A stretch of 64,000 nt of DNA from Pseudofulvibacter geojedonensis. Lineage in GTDB: Bacteria; Bacteroidota; Bacteroidia; Flavobacteriales; Flavobacteriaceae. Position numbers and translations under genes: made by a program. The stretch lies in assembly GCF_042675745.1 (NCBI RefSeq), contig NZ_JBHTJM010000009.1, positions 1 to 64,000 of the forward strand, in the 5' to 3' direction. The stretch's first letter is position 1. Every line of letters begins with the position of its first letter. Under the pieces are notes generated by a model. That model saw nothing but the letters and a program-made list of their open reading frames with translations. It was not told the DNA's origin and did no database searches. Shown piece after piece: positions 1 to 8,387 of this stretch.

Positions 1-1
1 G

Positions 2-70
2 TTCAAAATTATCTATATAGAAAACAATCAACAAAAAGAATTTAGAGCACACTTCTCGTTAAAGAGGTAG
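2..70 (+). CDS. C-terminal end of an unidentified gene (partial)
   Basis: An open frame enters from the left edge and reads 22 codons to a TAG at 68-70, ending in a basic tail (SLKR). It runs toward the bidirectional terminator at 90-121, as expected for the last gene of a rightward operon. Too little is present to name a product, and it could be a chance frame. Confidence 0.35.
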   Translation, partial: FKIIYIENNQQKEFRAHFSLKR

Positions 71-89
71 TGTGACATGTTTGGGGAAG

Positions 90-121
90 AAAAAACGCTA
101 GTAAATTACTAGCGTTTTTTT
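90..121. terminator. Bidirectional intrinsic terminator
   Basis: CGCTAGTAA (96-104) and TTACTAGCG (106-114) form a perfect 9-bp stem, with an A run on the left and a T run on the right. It can therefore end transcription in both directions. It separates the rightward partial gene from the leftward nfu gene. Confidence 0.85.
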
Positions 122-142
122 ATTATTTATTTTTAATAATCA

Positions 143-382
143 TTACTCTACATTAACAACCTCTTCTATTTGAGGTGCATGCTTTTTAATGGTCATTTCT
201 ACTCCAGATTTAAGAGTCATTTGATTTACCGAACAAGATGTACAAGCTCCCTCTAAACGAACTTTAACCTTTTTATCATCTTCAATATCTATTAATGTAA
301 TATCTCCTCCATCAGATTTTAAAAACGGTCTAATCTCTTCTAATGCCTTTTCTACATTTAATTTAATTTCTTGAGAAGTCAT
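143..382 (-). CDS. NifU-like (Nfu) iron-sulfur scaffold/carrier protein
   Basis: This 79-residue protein consists only of the C-terminal Nfu domain. The CxxC pair that binds a bridging Fe-S cluster at a dimer interface is C47-T-S-C50, and the SDGGD segment near residue 25 is also typical. Proteins of this family carry clusters to apo-enzymes in the cytosol. The gene lies 5 bp downstream of the Mrp-type ATPase gene on the same strand, so the two are probably one iron-sulfur operon ending at the terminator at 90-121. The start is ATG at 382. The family call is strong; which client proteins it serves is unknown. Confidence 0.9.
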   Translation of the reverse strand: MTSQEIKLNVEKALEEIRPFLKSDGGDITLIDIEDDKKVKVRLEGACTSCSVNQMTLKSGVEMTIKKHAPQIEEVVNVE

Positions 383-387
383 AATAT

Positions 388-1515
388 TTATTTTTTAACA
401 GCAGAACACCCTGCCATAGTTGTTATTTTAATTGCTTCAGTAGGAGGTAAACTTTTATTTCTTTTTACCGTTTCTTCAACAATATTTCTAGTAATTTCTG
501 TTAATACTGCAGTTACAGGCGTTCCTTCTTGCAATGCTGCCGGTCTACCTATATCTCCTGCTTCTCTTACACTTTGAACAATTGGCAATTCTCCTAAAAA
601 CGGAACACCAAGATCTTGTGCTAGATATTTAGCCCCTTCTTCTCCAAAAATATAATATTTATTATCAGGAAGTTCTGCTGGTGTAAAGTACGCCATATTT
701 TCTATAATTCCCAAAACTGGAACATTTATACTGTCTTGTTGAAACATAGCTACTCCTTTTTTAGCATCTGCTAAAGCTACATTTTGCGGAGTACTTACTA
801 CCACAGCACCAGTAATTGGTAAGGATTGCATTATAGATAAATGAATATCTCCAGTTCCAGGAGGTAAATCTAATAACAGAAAGTCTAACTCTCCCCAAGC
901 AGCATCAAAAATCAACTGATTCAATGCTTTTGCAGCCATGGGTCCTCTCCATATTACAGCTTGATTAGGTTTCGTAAAAAAGCCTATTGACAATACCTTA
1001 ACCCCATAATTTTCAACAGGAATCATTTTAGACTTTCCATCTACATTTTCTGCTAGAGGTCTTTCTCTTTCAACATCGAACATAATAGGTATAGATGGGC
1101 CATAAATATCTGCATCTAAAATACCTACATTAAATCCCATTTTTGCTAAACTAATAGCTACATTAGATGTAACTGTAGATTTACCTACTCCTCCTTTACC
1201 AGAAGAAATAGCAATGATATTTTTTATTCCGGGAATTTGCTTTCCTTTTATCTCTGGCTTATCTGCAGCTACAACTTTTACGTTTACTTTAACCTTAGCA
1301 GAATCAGAAAAAGTGTTTTTTACAACCTTTATAATTTCTGCTTCTACCTTCTTTTTTGCTTGCATAGTTGGGTTGGAGATATTAATATCTACCACAACCT
1401 CTTCTCCAAATGTAACTACATTTTGAACCGCTCCACTATCAACCATATTAGCTCCTTCTCCAGGAACTGTTATTTGCTGTAAAGCCTGTAAAACTTCTTT
1501 TCTAGTAATTTTCAA
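388..1515 (-). CDS. Mrp/ApbC (NBP35) family iron-sulfur cluster carrier ATPase
   Basis: This is a 375-residue protein. Residues 1-90 form a MIP18/DUF59-type domain. A P-loop ATPase follows, with the deviant Walker A GKGGVGKST at 106-114 and a DADIYGPSIP segment. The family binds and transfers Fe-S clusters. The CxxC pair many Mrp proteins carry just before the IFGEEG motif is absent here, and the only late cysteine is in the tail AGCSAVKK, so cluster ligation may differ. The codon at the start is TTG (1515); no better ATG lies upstream and residues from there fit the family. It is followed directly by the Nfu gene. Confidence 0.9.
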   Translation of the reverse strand: MKITRKEVLQALQQITVPGEGANMVDSGAVQNVVTFGEEVVVDINISNPTMQAKKKVEAEIIKVVKNTFSDSAKVKVNVKVVAADKPEIKGKQIPGIKNIIAISSGKGGVGKSTVTSNVAISLAKMGFNVGILDADIYGPSIPIMFDVERERPLAENVDGKSKMIPVENYGVKVLSIGFFTKPNQAVIWRGPMAAKALNQLIFDAAWGELDFLLLDLPPGTGDIHLSIMQSLPITGAVVVSTPQNVALADAKKGVAMFQQDSINVPVLGIIENMAYFTPAELPDNKYYIFGEEGAKYLAQDLGVPFLGELPIVQSVREAGDIGRPAALQEGTPVTAVLTEITRNIVEETVKRNKSLPPTEAIKITTMAGCSAVKK

Positions 1516-1659
1516 AACTGTATTATTTTTTCATTTAAATTTTCAGCTAAAACACTGATCCTAAATGATATTCTTAAAACATACCTTGACTACCTAAAAA
1601 CAGGCACGGTATAACTATAATTGGTAAAATTTTGTGCAAATATACAGCTAATAAAGCAA

Positions 1660-1992
1660 TTATAACATAAGTTCTGTTTGTGGATCCCAAAAACATTCTG
1701 AAAGGTTTTGGATTTGATTGTCTATAATTACGATCCCTTCATTCTCTAGCAACTGTTGCATTAAGTTTGTTCCTTCAAAATGCTGCTTACCTGTAAGAAC
1801 CCCTTTTCTGTTTACAACTCTATGTGCTGGTACATTTTTAGCTTTAGAACCATTTAGAGCCCAACCTACCATTCTAGCGCTTTTAGGTGCTCCTAAAAAT
1901 TTGGCTATAGCTCCATAGGTAGTTACTTTTCCGTATGGTATTAATTGAGTTACCTTATAAACTTTTTCAAAAAAATTATCATCAGATTTCAT
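1660..1992 (-). CDS. Alkyltransferase-like (ATL) DNA lesion-binding protein, MGMT family
   Basis: This 110-residue protein matches the DNA-binding domain of O6-alkylguanine-DNA alkyltransferase. It has IPYGKVTTYGAIA, SARMVGWALN with the arginine finger, and a PxHRVV active-site loop. The acceptor cysteine is replaced by alanine (P55-A56-H57-R58), so it cannot accept an alkyl group by the usual reaction. Proteins like this bind alkylated guanine and hand it to nucleotide excision repair. The ATG shares one base with the stop of the upstream LysE-type gene (TAATG), suggesting coupled translation in a trmB-lysE-atl operon. Confidence 0.85.
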   Translation of the reverse strand: MKSDDNFFEKVYKVTQLIPYGKVTTYGAIAKFLGAPKSARMVGWALNGSKAKNVPAHRVVNRKGVLTGKQHFEGTNLMQQLLENEGIVIIDNQIQNLSECFWDPQTELML

Positions 1993-2615
1993 TACAAAAA
2001 GTTCAATTTAACAATTGCATAAACAGCTAACAAAAATGTTATTGCACTTAATATATAGTTGGCTTTTTTGCTAAAATTACTATTGTTATTAGACTGCTGC
2101 TTAAATAGCAAAATATAACAAACAATTGCTGCCAAACTACCAAAAACAATAGCAGTAATAAAAACTATAACATCGGCCGTAGAGAAGAAAAAATTACCTG
2201 AAGTGGTTAATGTACTGCAAACAAAACTATAAAAGGGTATTGGAAAAACATTTAGTAAAGAAAAAATAACTCCTTTTAAAAAAACACTACTTTTAGTTGT
2301 TAACTCTATTTCTTTGGGTTTTGACTCTACTTTAGCAGAAATAAAAAAATATATAGATAAACAAAAGAATATAGCGATTCCTGTTTTTTGTATAACCGAC
2401 ATTTCATCGGCACTTAAATTTAAAAACTCGGCAATTAAAACTGCTATACCAGCCTGTGCAGCAATTACTAAACAAGCTCCTGTCGTAAAAATAAAAGCCC
2501 TATTCCTTCCTTGCTCTACGCTTATCTTAGCCGCATTAACATTAATAATACCAGGCGGTATTACTCCTAAAAAAGACCATAAGAAACAGTAAAGAAAGAG
2601 AACAGAAAGCTGCAT
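1992..2615 (-). CDS. LysE-family membrane exporter
   Basis: A hydrophobic 207-residue protein with about six membrane segments. The N-terminal segment carries the GVIPPGIINVNAAKISVEQG stretch characteristic of LysE/RhtB-type amino acid exporters. The substrate cannot be told from sequence. It sits in the middle of a three-gene operon with single-base stop/start overlaps on both sides, with TrmB upstream at 2615 and the ATL gene downstream at 1992. The functional link to tRNA methylation or DNA repair is not obvious and may be only positional. Confidence 0.8.
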   Translation of the reverse strand: MQLSVLFLYCFLWSFLGVIPPGIINVNAAKISVEQGRNRAFIFTTGACLVIAAQAGIAVLIAEFLNLSADEMSVIQKTGIAIFFCLSIYFFISAKVESKPKEIELTTKSSVFLKGVIFSLLNVFPIPFYSFVCSTLTTSGNFFFSTADVIVFITAIVFGSLAAIVCYILLFKQQSNNNSNFSKKANYILSAITFLLAVYAIVKLNFL

Positions 2616-3289
2616 TATTTAATCTTAAATTGAATATACGTTATTGGTTTATCTACAGCCAAATATTGCTTTTCATAAAAAGTTTGAATTGCTAACACCT
2701 CTTCTGGGGCTCCTTCATTTTTATATACATCGTGATTTGCATAAACAACTTCGTGTCCAGCTCCATGTAACAGCCCTAAAGTATAGCCATGCATAAACTC
2801 ACTATCTGTTTTTAAATGAACTATCCCATCTGCTTTTAATACATGTTTATACTTTTTTAGAAATTCAGCATTTGTTAAACGATGCTTAGTTCTTTTATAT
2901 TTTATCTGTGGATCTGGGAAAGTTATCCAAATTTCACTCACTTCATTTTCATCAAATAACAAATCTATTAACTCTATTTGCGTTCTGATAAAAAAGATAT
3001 TATTCATATCATTTTCAAGAGCAGTTTTAGCACCTCTCCAAAAACGGGCTCCTTTTATATCTATACCAATAAAATTCTTGTTCGGAAATTTTTCACCTAG
3101 ACCTACTGAGTATTCACCTTTTCCGCAACCTAATTCTAAAACAATTGGATTATCATTTTTGAAAACTTCTGAATTCCATTTTCCTTTATAAGGAAAATCA
3201 TTATTAGTTATCTGTTCTCTAGTGGGTTGAACTACATTAGGAAACGTATCATTTTCCTTAAATCTCTTCAGTTTATTTTTACTTCCCAA
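2615..3289 (-). CDS. trmB: tRNA (guanine-N7-)-methyltransferase TrmB
   Basis: This 224-residue SAM-dependent methyltransferase methylates G46 in the tRNA variable loop. The SAM-binding glycine motif ELGCGKG lies at residues 52-58, followed by FIGIDIKG. The catalytic and tRNA-binding stretch ITFPDPQIKYKRTKHRL is the TrmB signature. Length is normal for the family. It is the first gene of the leftward operon and is divergent from the glycosyltransferase at 3406, sharing a 116-bp promoter region. Its stop overlaps the next start by one base. Confidence 0.95.
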   Translation of the reverse strand: MGSKNKLKRFKENDTFPNVVQPTREQITNNDFPYKGKWNSEVFKNDNPIVLELGCGKGEYSVGLGEKFPNKNFIGIDIKGARFWRGAKTALENDMNNIFFIRTQIELIDLLFDENEVSEIWITFPDPQIKYKRTKHRLTNAEFLKKYKHVLKADGIVHLKTDSEFMHGYTLGLLHGAGHEVVYANHDVYKNEGAPEEVLAIQTFYEKQYLAVDKPITYIQFKIK

Positions 3290-3405
3290 ATCTAAAAATT
3301 TAATTTTTTGGTAAAATTAAATAAATCTTTTATAAACATATCAAGCTTAATTTTGTTTTATTGAAATAGCTAGCAAAAGTTTCATAAATTTAACTTTAAA
3401 TTAAT

Positions 3406-4560
3406 ATGGAGGTTAAAAAAAACATACTAGTAGCTCCTTTAAACTGGGGATTGGGTCATGCCACAAGATGCATACCTATAATTCGTGCCTTAATAGAGAA
3501 TGGATTTAATCCTATTATTGCTTCAGATGGAGACGCTTTAGGTCTTCTTAAAAAAGAATTCCCACATACAAAAGCCATTAGACTACCTTCTTATGATATT
3601 AAATATGCTAAAAAAGGGAAGAATTTTAAACAAAAAATGTTTTTTAATTCTCCTAAAATATTGCTAGCCATAATACAAGAACACTTAGTTCTAAAGAGAA
3701 TTATTAAAGATTATCGTATTAACGGAATTATATCTGATAACAGGTTTGGGTTGTTTTCTAAAAAAATTCCATGTGTATATATTACTCATCAGCTAACTGT
3801 ATTGAGTGGAAAAACCACTAACTTAAGTAGTAATATACATCATTACTTTATTAAAAAATATGATTCTTGTTGGGTTCCAGATTTAAAGCAATGCAACAAC
3901 CTAAGTGGAAAACTGGGACACCTCAATGAAAATCATAAATTAAACATAGAATACATAGGTCCTTTAAGCAGATTCGAGAAGAAGAGCATCGAAAAAAAAT
4001 ATGATTTAATGGTTCTCCTATCGGGACCAGAACCACAGAGGACTATTTTAGAAAAAAAACTATTTAATATTTTAAAGACCACAAACAAAAAAACATTATT
4101 TGTTAGAGGGAAAGTCGATTCTGCTCCAGACTCATTTGATTTTGGCAACATTACATTTTACAATTACATGACGAGCAATGAGCTTGAAAGCGCTATAAAT
4201 GCAAGTGAACTTATAATAGCTAGATCTGGTTACACAACTATTATGGATTTAGCAAAACTAGAAAAGAAAGCCTTTTTTATTCCAACTCCGGGACAATCTG
4301 AACAAGAATATTTAGCTAAACGAATGGATTATTTAGGTTTAACACCTTATTCTAAACAAGAAAATTTATCTTTAGAAAAGCTTAATAAGGTATTACTATA
4401 TTCTGGATTAAAAAACTTTAACTCTAGCATCAATTATCAAAAGCTATTTAACATTTTTGACGAAAAAAAAACAACTTTTTACTCTTCTGTAAAAGAACTA
4501 GAAGTTCTCTCTAAGGTAAAAGAAAACTCAGAACCTACTCCTACTTCACTCTCAACATAA
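3406..4560 (+). CDS. Glycosyltransferase of the GT28/MurG-like fold
   Basis: A 384-residue protein with an N-terminal NWGLGHATRCIPIIRAL motif and a C-terminal sugar-nucleotide-binding region (ARSGYTTIMDLA, then PTPGQSEQEYLAKRM). This is the usual architecture of GT-B enzymes related to MurG and diacylglycerol glucosyltransferases. Donor and acceptor are not known. There is no signal peptide, so it should act at the cytosolic face of the membrane. Its last 82 bases overlap, tail to tail, the 3' end of the histidine kinase gene on the other strand. Both C-termini look like low-complexity tails, which may be how the overlap arose. Confidence 0.8.
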   Translation: MEVKKNILVAPLNWGLGHATRCIPIIRALIENGFNPIIASDGDALGLLKKEFPHTKAIRLPSYDIKYAKKGKNFKQKMFFNSPKILLAIIQEHLVLKRIIKDYRINGIISDNRFGLFSKKIPCVYITHQLTVLSGKTTNLSSNIHHYFIKKYDSCWVPDLKQCNNLSGKLGHLNENHKLNIEYIGPLSRFEKKSIEKKYDLMVLLSGPEPQRTILEKKLFNILKTTNKKTLFVRGKVDSAPDSFDFGNITFYNYMTSNELESAINASELIIARSGYTTIMDLAKLEKKAFFIPTPGQSEQEYLAKRMDYLGLTPYSKQENLSLEKLNKVLLYSGLKNFNSSINYQKLFNIFDEKKTTFYSSVKELEVLSKVKENSEPTPTSLST

Positions 4561-5540
4561 ATACGTTCATCATGAGCTTCTACAATGTGCTTAACAATTG
4601 CCAAACCTAGGCCTGAACCTCCTTCTTGTCTAGATCCGCTTTTATCAACTCTATAAAAACGTTCAAACAATCTTGGTAAATGTTCTTCACTTATACCCTC
4701 TCCGTTATCTGTAACTCTAACAATAACTTTATTTTTTATTAACGGTTCAACACTAATTTCTGTAGTCCCGTTTTCTTGACCATATTTAATTGAATTTACA
4801 ACTAAATTAGTAATTACTTGCTGAATTCTTTCTTTATCTGCATAAACCAAAACTTCTTTATCATATTCTCTATCTAACACTAAAGCAACATTTTTTTTAC
4901 TTGCTTTCATTTCAAATAGATCGAATACATTTTGAACTACTTCTATAATATTAAAAGACGTGTAATTTAAATTCAAATCACCTACTTCTAATTTAGTAAT
5001 CATGTCTAGGTCATTAACAATATAGATCAACCTATCTACCCCCTTACTGGCTCTATTAAGATATTTTTCTCTTATTTTTTCATCTGCTCCAGCTCCATCT
5101 AACAAAGTTAATATATACCCTTGAACAGTAAATAGTGGTGTTTTTAATTCATGCGATATATTACCTATAAATTCTTTTCTATAGGTTTCTCTAATTCTTA
5201 GAGTTTCTATTTCTAACTTTTTATCTTTAGCAAACTTCTCTACTTCTTTAGTAAGAGTTGCCATATCTGTAGTAATAGCTTCCTTCTTAAACGATGTACT
5301 CTCTAACAAAGAAACATCATCGTAAATTTTCTTTACTCTTTTGTAAATAAACCTCTCTACTCTAAATTGAATAACCACAAAACAAAACCCATAACACACC
5401 AACAAAAACATCAGCACCAACCAAAAGTCAAACTTACCTGTCTGATATAGAAAAACTCCTATGAAAAGAGTTAAAAAAAGCGTTATATACATAGAAGAAT
5501 ACAACGCAAAACGATATGTTTTTTTTATTTTATTAGTCAT
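4479..5540 (-). CDS. PhoR-like sensor histidine kinase
   Basis: This 353-residue inner-membrane kinase has two membrane segments (about residues 10-32 and 38-58) with almost no periplasmic loop between them. A HisKA domain with H130 in ISHELKTPL follows, then an ATPase domain with DNGEGIS and GSGLGLAI boxes. The short sensor suggests it detects membrane or internal signals, or a partner protein. It overlaps the upstream response regulator gene by 8 bp, so the two are a translationally coupled pair. Its 3' end overlaps the convergent glycosyltransferase gene by 82 bp. Confidence 0.9.
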   Translation of the reverse strand: MTNKIKKTYRFALYSSMYITLFLTLFIGVFLYQTGKFDFWLVLMFLLVCYGFCFVVIQFRVERFIYKRVKKIYDDVSLLESTSFKKEAITTDMATLTKEVEKFAKDKKLEIETLRIRETYRKEFIGNISHELKTPLFTVQGYILTLLDGAGADEKIREKYLNRASKGVDRLIYIVNDLDMITKLEVGDLNLNYTSFNIIEVVQNVFDLFEMKASKKNVALVLDREYDKEVLVYADKERIQQVITNLVVNSIKYGQENGTTEISVEPLIKNKVIVRVTDNGEGISEEHLPRLFERFYRVDKSGSRQEGGSGLGLAIVKHIVEAHDERIYVESEVGVGSEFSFTLERTSSSFTEE

Positions 5541-6222
5541 TCACTACAAACTTATACCCTACTCCTTTAACAGTTTTAAAAGATGCATCACCAATTTTTT
5601 CTCTTAGTTTTCTAATATGAACATCTATAGTTCTTCCCCCTACAACAACTTCATTACCCCAAACCTTGTTTAAAATATCTTCTCTTTTAAATACTTTTCC
5701 AGGTTTAGAAGTTAACAATGATAATAATTCAAACTCTTTTCTTGGTAACACAATTTCATCATCACCTTTTAGGACCTTATATTCCTCTCTATTAATAACA
5801 AGTCCACCTATATTTACAGAGTTATCAGCTTCTTGAGTACCTCCTAACCTTCTTAACAATGCTTTTACCTTACTTACCAAAACTTTTGGTCTAATAGGCT
5901 TTGTTATATAATCATCTGCTCCAGCATCAAATCCAGCCATTTGAGAATAATCTTCTCCTCTTGCTGTTAAAAATGTGATTACTGTATTTGATAATTCAGG
6001 AACTTTTCTAATCTGTTCACAAGCTTCTATACCATCCATCTCCGGCATCATAACATCTAAAATAATTAAATGTGGCTTGTGTTCTTTTGCCATCGCAACT
6101 CCCTCTACTCCATTATTAGCAGTAAAAACCTGATATCCTTCTCCAGATAAATTAAAACCAACTATTTCTAATATATCTGGTTCATCATCTACTAATAATA
6201 TTTTAATTGCGCTTGTATCCAT
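5533..6222 (-). CDS. PhoB/OmpR-family response regulator
   Basis: A 229-residue regulator with an N-terminal receiver domain. The acidic pocket is at D12/D13, the phosphoacceptor is D56 in LDVMMPEMDG, and the conserved lysine is K108. A C-terminal winged-helix DNA-binding domain contains the RTIDVHIRKLREKIG recognition region. It is the first gene of the pair with the overlapping histidine kinase, its likely phosphodonor. Targets are unknown; the resemblance to PhoB is at family level and phosphate control is not proven. Confidence 0.9.
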   Translation of the reverse strand: MDTSAIKILLVDDEPDILEIVGFNLSGEGYQVFTANNGVEGVAMAKEHKPHLIILDVMMPEMDGIEACEQIRKVPELSNTVITFLTARGEDYSQMAGFDAGADDYITKPIRPKVLVSKVKALLRRLGGTQEADNSVNIGGLVINREEYKVLKGDDEIVLPRKEFELLSLLTSKPGKVFKREDILNKVWGNEVVVGGRTIDVHIRKLREKIGDASFKTVKGVGYKFVVND

Positions 6223-6478
6223 AAGTATTTATTCGTCATATATATAACCCAAAGATAAAATAAAATACTATTTCCCTATTAAAAGTACTCTACTATAACG
6301 TTAACATAACAATCACCTACACTCTCTTAACTTAAAACTAACATTGCATTGGGTAACAAGTATGTGCAATGTTATACTATTGTTAAGATTAGTTGGTTTA
6401 CATCTTTGATTTTTAGCATTTTCATAAAATTACCTAACTTTGCAAAAGTGATTTTACTAACATTTAATTAAAATTTTT

Positions 6479-8323
6479 ATGAAAAAAATTTACTTTTTAT
6501 TCTTATTATTATCTTCTGTCTTAACATTTGGACAAACAGAGATATTTAACTTATCAGGAGGTGGTGCATTCCCAGCAGGATGGGTAGACACAAATAATGT
6601 AACTACCAATCAAATTGACAGAACATCTTACTATTTGATAGATGCTGGAGCTCCTTCGGATGTAATTGAATCTGCTACTTACGATTTATCTTCATATAGT
6701 TCTGCTCAACTAAGGTTTAACATTAGATCATTTGGTTCTGGAACCCATAATTCTGCTTACACTGAAATTTCTTATGATAATGGTGCCACTTATACTGAAA
6801 CAGACACAAGTCCAGTAACGACTACCACATACACAACTCACACCATAAATTTAGCAAGTGTAAGTAATCAAGTTAAAATTAGATTCTCTACTCAAGCTAC
6901 TACTGGAAGAGGAATTCGTTTTCAGAATATTATTCTTGAAGCAACAGGTACAGACCCTGATTTAACTATCACTGCACCAACAGATGGAGCCGTATTTACC
7001 GCGGGAACTACTTCTGTTGACGTTAATATTAATGTTGTAAATTTCATGGTAGATGCTTTACCTGGTGCTGGTGGTACTGGTGACGGACATATACATTGGA
7101 CTATAAATACTAATGGAGGCGGAGCTGTAGCTCAACCAATGAAATATGATACTAATACTGAATCTATAGCTGTAGTTGATGGTAGCTCTTACGTAGTTGA
7201 AATGACTTTAGTTGACAATACTCACACCCCTATAGTTCCTGCTGTAACTAAATCAGTATCTTTTTCTGTAGCTTATCCTTGTGATTTACAACTAGGAGCT
7301 ATTACTACTACTTGTGATACAGAAACAGCTGGCGTAGATACTTACACTACAACTATTGCTTTTACTGGAGGTGGAACCTCAACGTATACAATTAATACTG
7401 GGGGAACAGGAATTATTGGTGGAGACAATCCTTCTAGTGTAGCTAGCGGAAATATAACCATCACTAATGCTAACGAAGGAACCGATTTTTCTGTAAATAT
7501 AACTGGAGATGCTTCTAATAGTAGTTGTAATATTAATAGAAATATAACTAGCCCAGTATGTGTGGCTGCCTCTTGTAGCCCAGTAGGTTCAGTTATTATT
7601 ACCGAAATTATGAAAAACCCTAATGCTGTAACAGATGCCAACGGAGAATATTTTGAAGTTTATAATACTACCGCAGCTCCGATTGATATGCAAGGTTGGA
7701 TAATTTCTGACGCTGATACTGAAAGCCATACTATTTCTTCTTCTGTTGTAGTACCTGCTATGGGATATGCGGTTTTTGGAATCAATTCAAACTTTGGAAC
7801 AAATGGTGGTGTTACAGTTAATTATCAGTATAGTGGATTTAATTTAGCAAATGGTAGTGACGAAGTTCAATTAGAATGTCCAGCAACTACTATAATTGAT
7901 GCCGTAGCTTATACTGATGCAACCTTTCCAGACACAACAGGTGTAGCTATGGAATTAGACCCTAATGCTTTTAACAGTACAGATAATGACAATGGAGCCA
8001 ACTGGGGTAATTCAGCTACAGATATTGGAGCTGGACCAGACAAGGGAACTCCTGGAGCTGCTAACAATCCGGTACTTTCTATAGCTAACAATGTTATAGA
8101 AGGATTTAAAATTTACCCTAATCCTTCTGAGTTTGGTTTCATCAATATTGTTACTAATTCTAACGACATCAAGAATGTTACTGTTTATGACTTATTAGGT
8201 AAACAAGTGATAACTCAAACAACTAGTCAACAATTAAACATTAGCACTTTACATTCTGGTGTTTATGTAGTTAAAGTTGAGCAAAATAATAAAGTAGCTA
8301 CTAAGCGTTTAATCGTTAAATAA
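6479..8323 (+). CDS. Secreted lamin-tail-domain protein with type IX secretion tail
   Basis: This 614-residue protein has a signal peptide (MKKIYFLFLLLSSVLTFG) and an N-terminal jelly-roll-like region. A central stretch rich in Thr, Gly and Ser follows. A lamin-tail domain (about 370-465) begins SVIITEIMKNP and contains NGEYFEVYNTT. The last 75 residues form a type A T9SS sorting domain (FKIYPNPSEFGFINI, then GVYVVKVEQNNKVATKRLIVK). It should be exported by the type IX system and held at or released from the surface. A TAACTTTG box at 6435-6442 is a likely -7 element. A terminator follows at 8345-8373. Confidence 0.85.
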   Translation: MKKIYFLFLLLSSVLTFGQTEIFNLSGGGAFPAGWVDTNNVTTNQIDRTSYYLIDAGAPSDVIESATYDLSSYSSAQLRFNIRSFGSGTHNSAYTEISYDNGATYTETDTSPVTTTTYTTHTINLASVSNQVKIRFSTQATTGRGIRFQNIILEATGTDPDLTITAPTDGAVFTAGTTSVDVNINVVNFMVDALPGAGGTGDGHIHWTINTNGGGAVAQPMKYDTNTESIAVVDGSSYVVEMTLVDNTHTPIVPAVTKSVSFSVAYPCDLQLGAITTTCDTETAGVDTYTTTIAFTGGGTSTYTINTGGTGIIGGDNPSSVASGNITITNANEGTDFSVNITGDASNSSCNINRNITSPVCVAASCSPVGSVIITEIMKNPNAVTDANGEYFEVYNTTAAPIDMQGWIISDADTESHTISSSVVVPAMGYAVFGINSNFGTNGGVTVNYQYSGFNLANGSDEVQLECPATTIIDAVAYTDATFPDTTGVAMELDPNAFNSTDNDNGANWGNSATDIGAGPDKGTPGAANNPVLSIANNVIEGFKIYPNPSEFGFINIVTNSNDIKNVTVYDLLGKQVITQTTSQQLNISTLHSGVYVVKVEQNNKVATKRLIVK

Positions 8324-8344
8324 GCTATTTAATATCTTTATTTT

Positions 8345-8373
8345 AAAAGCGTTCTGATAATCAGAACGCTTTT
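8345..8373. terminator. Intrinsic terminator after the lamin-tail gene
   Basis: AGCGTTCTGAT and ATCAGAACGCT form a perfect 11-bp stem around one base, flanked by A and T runs. It lies 21 bp after the stop at 8323 and 15 bp before the next start. Confidence 0.85.
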
Positions 8374-8387
8374 GTTATTTTTGGTAT

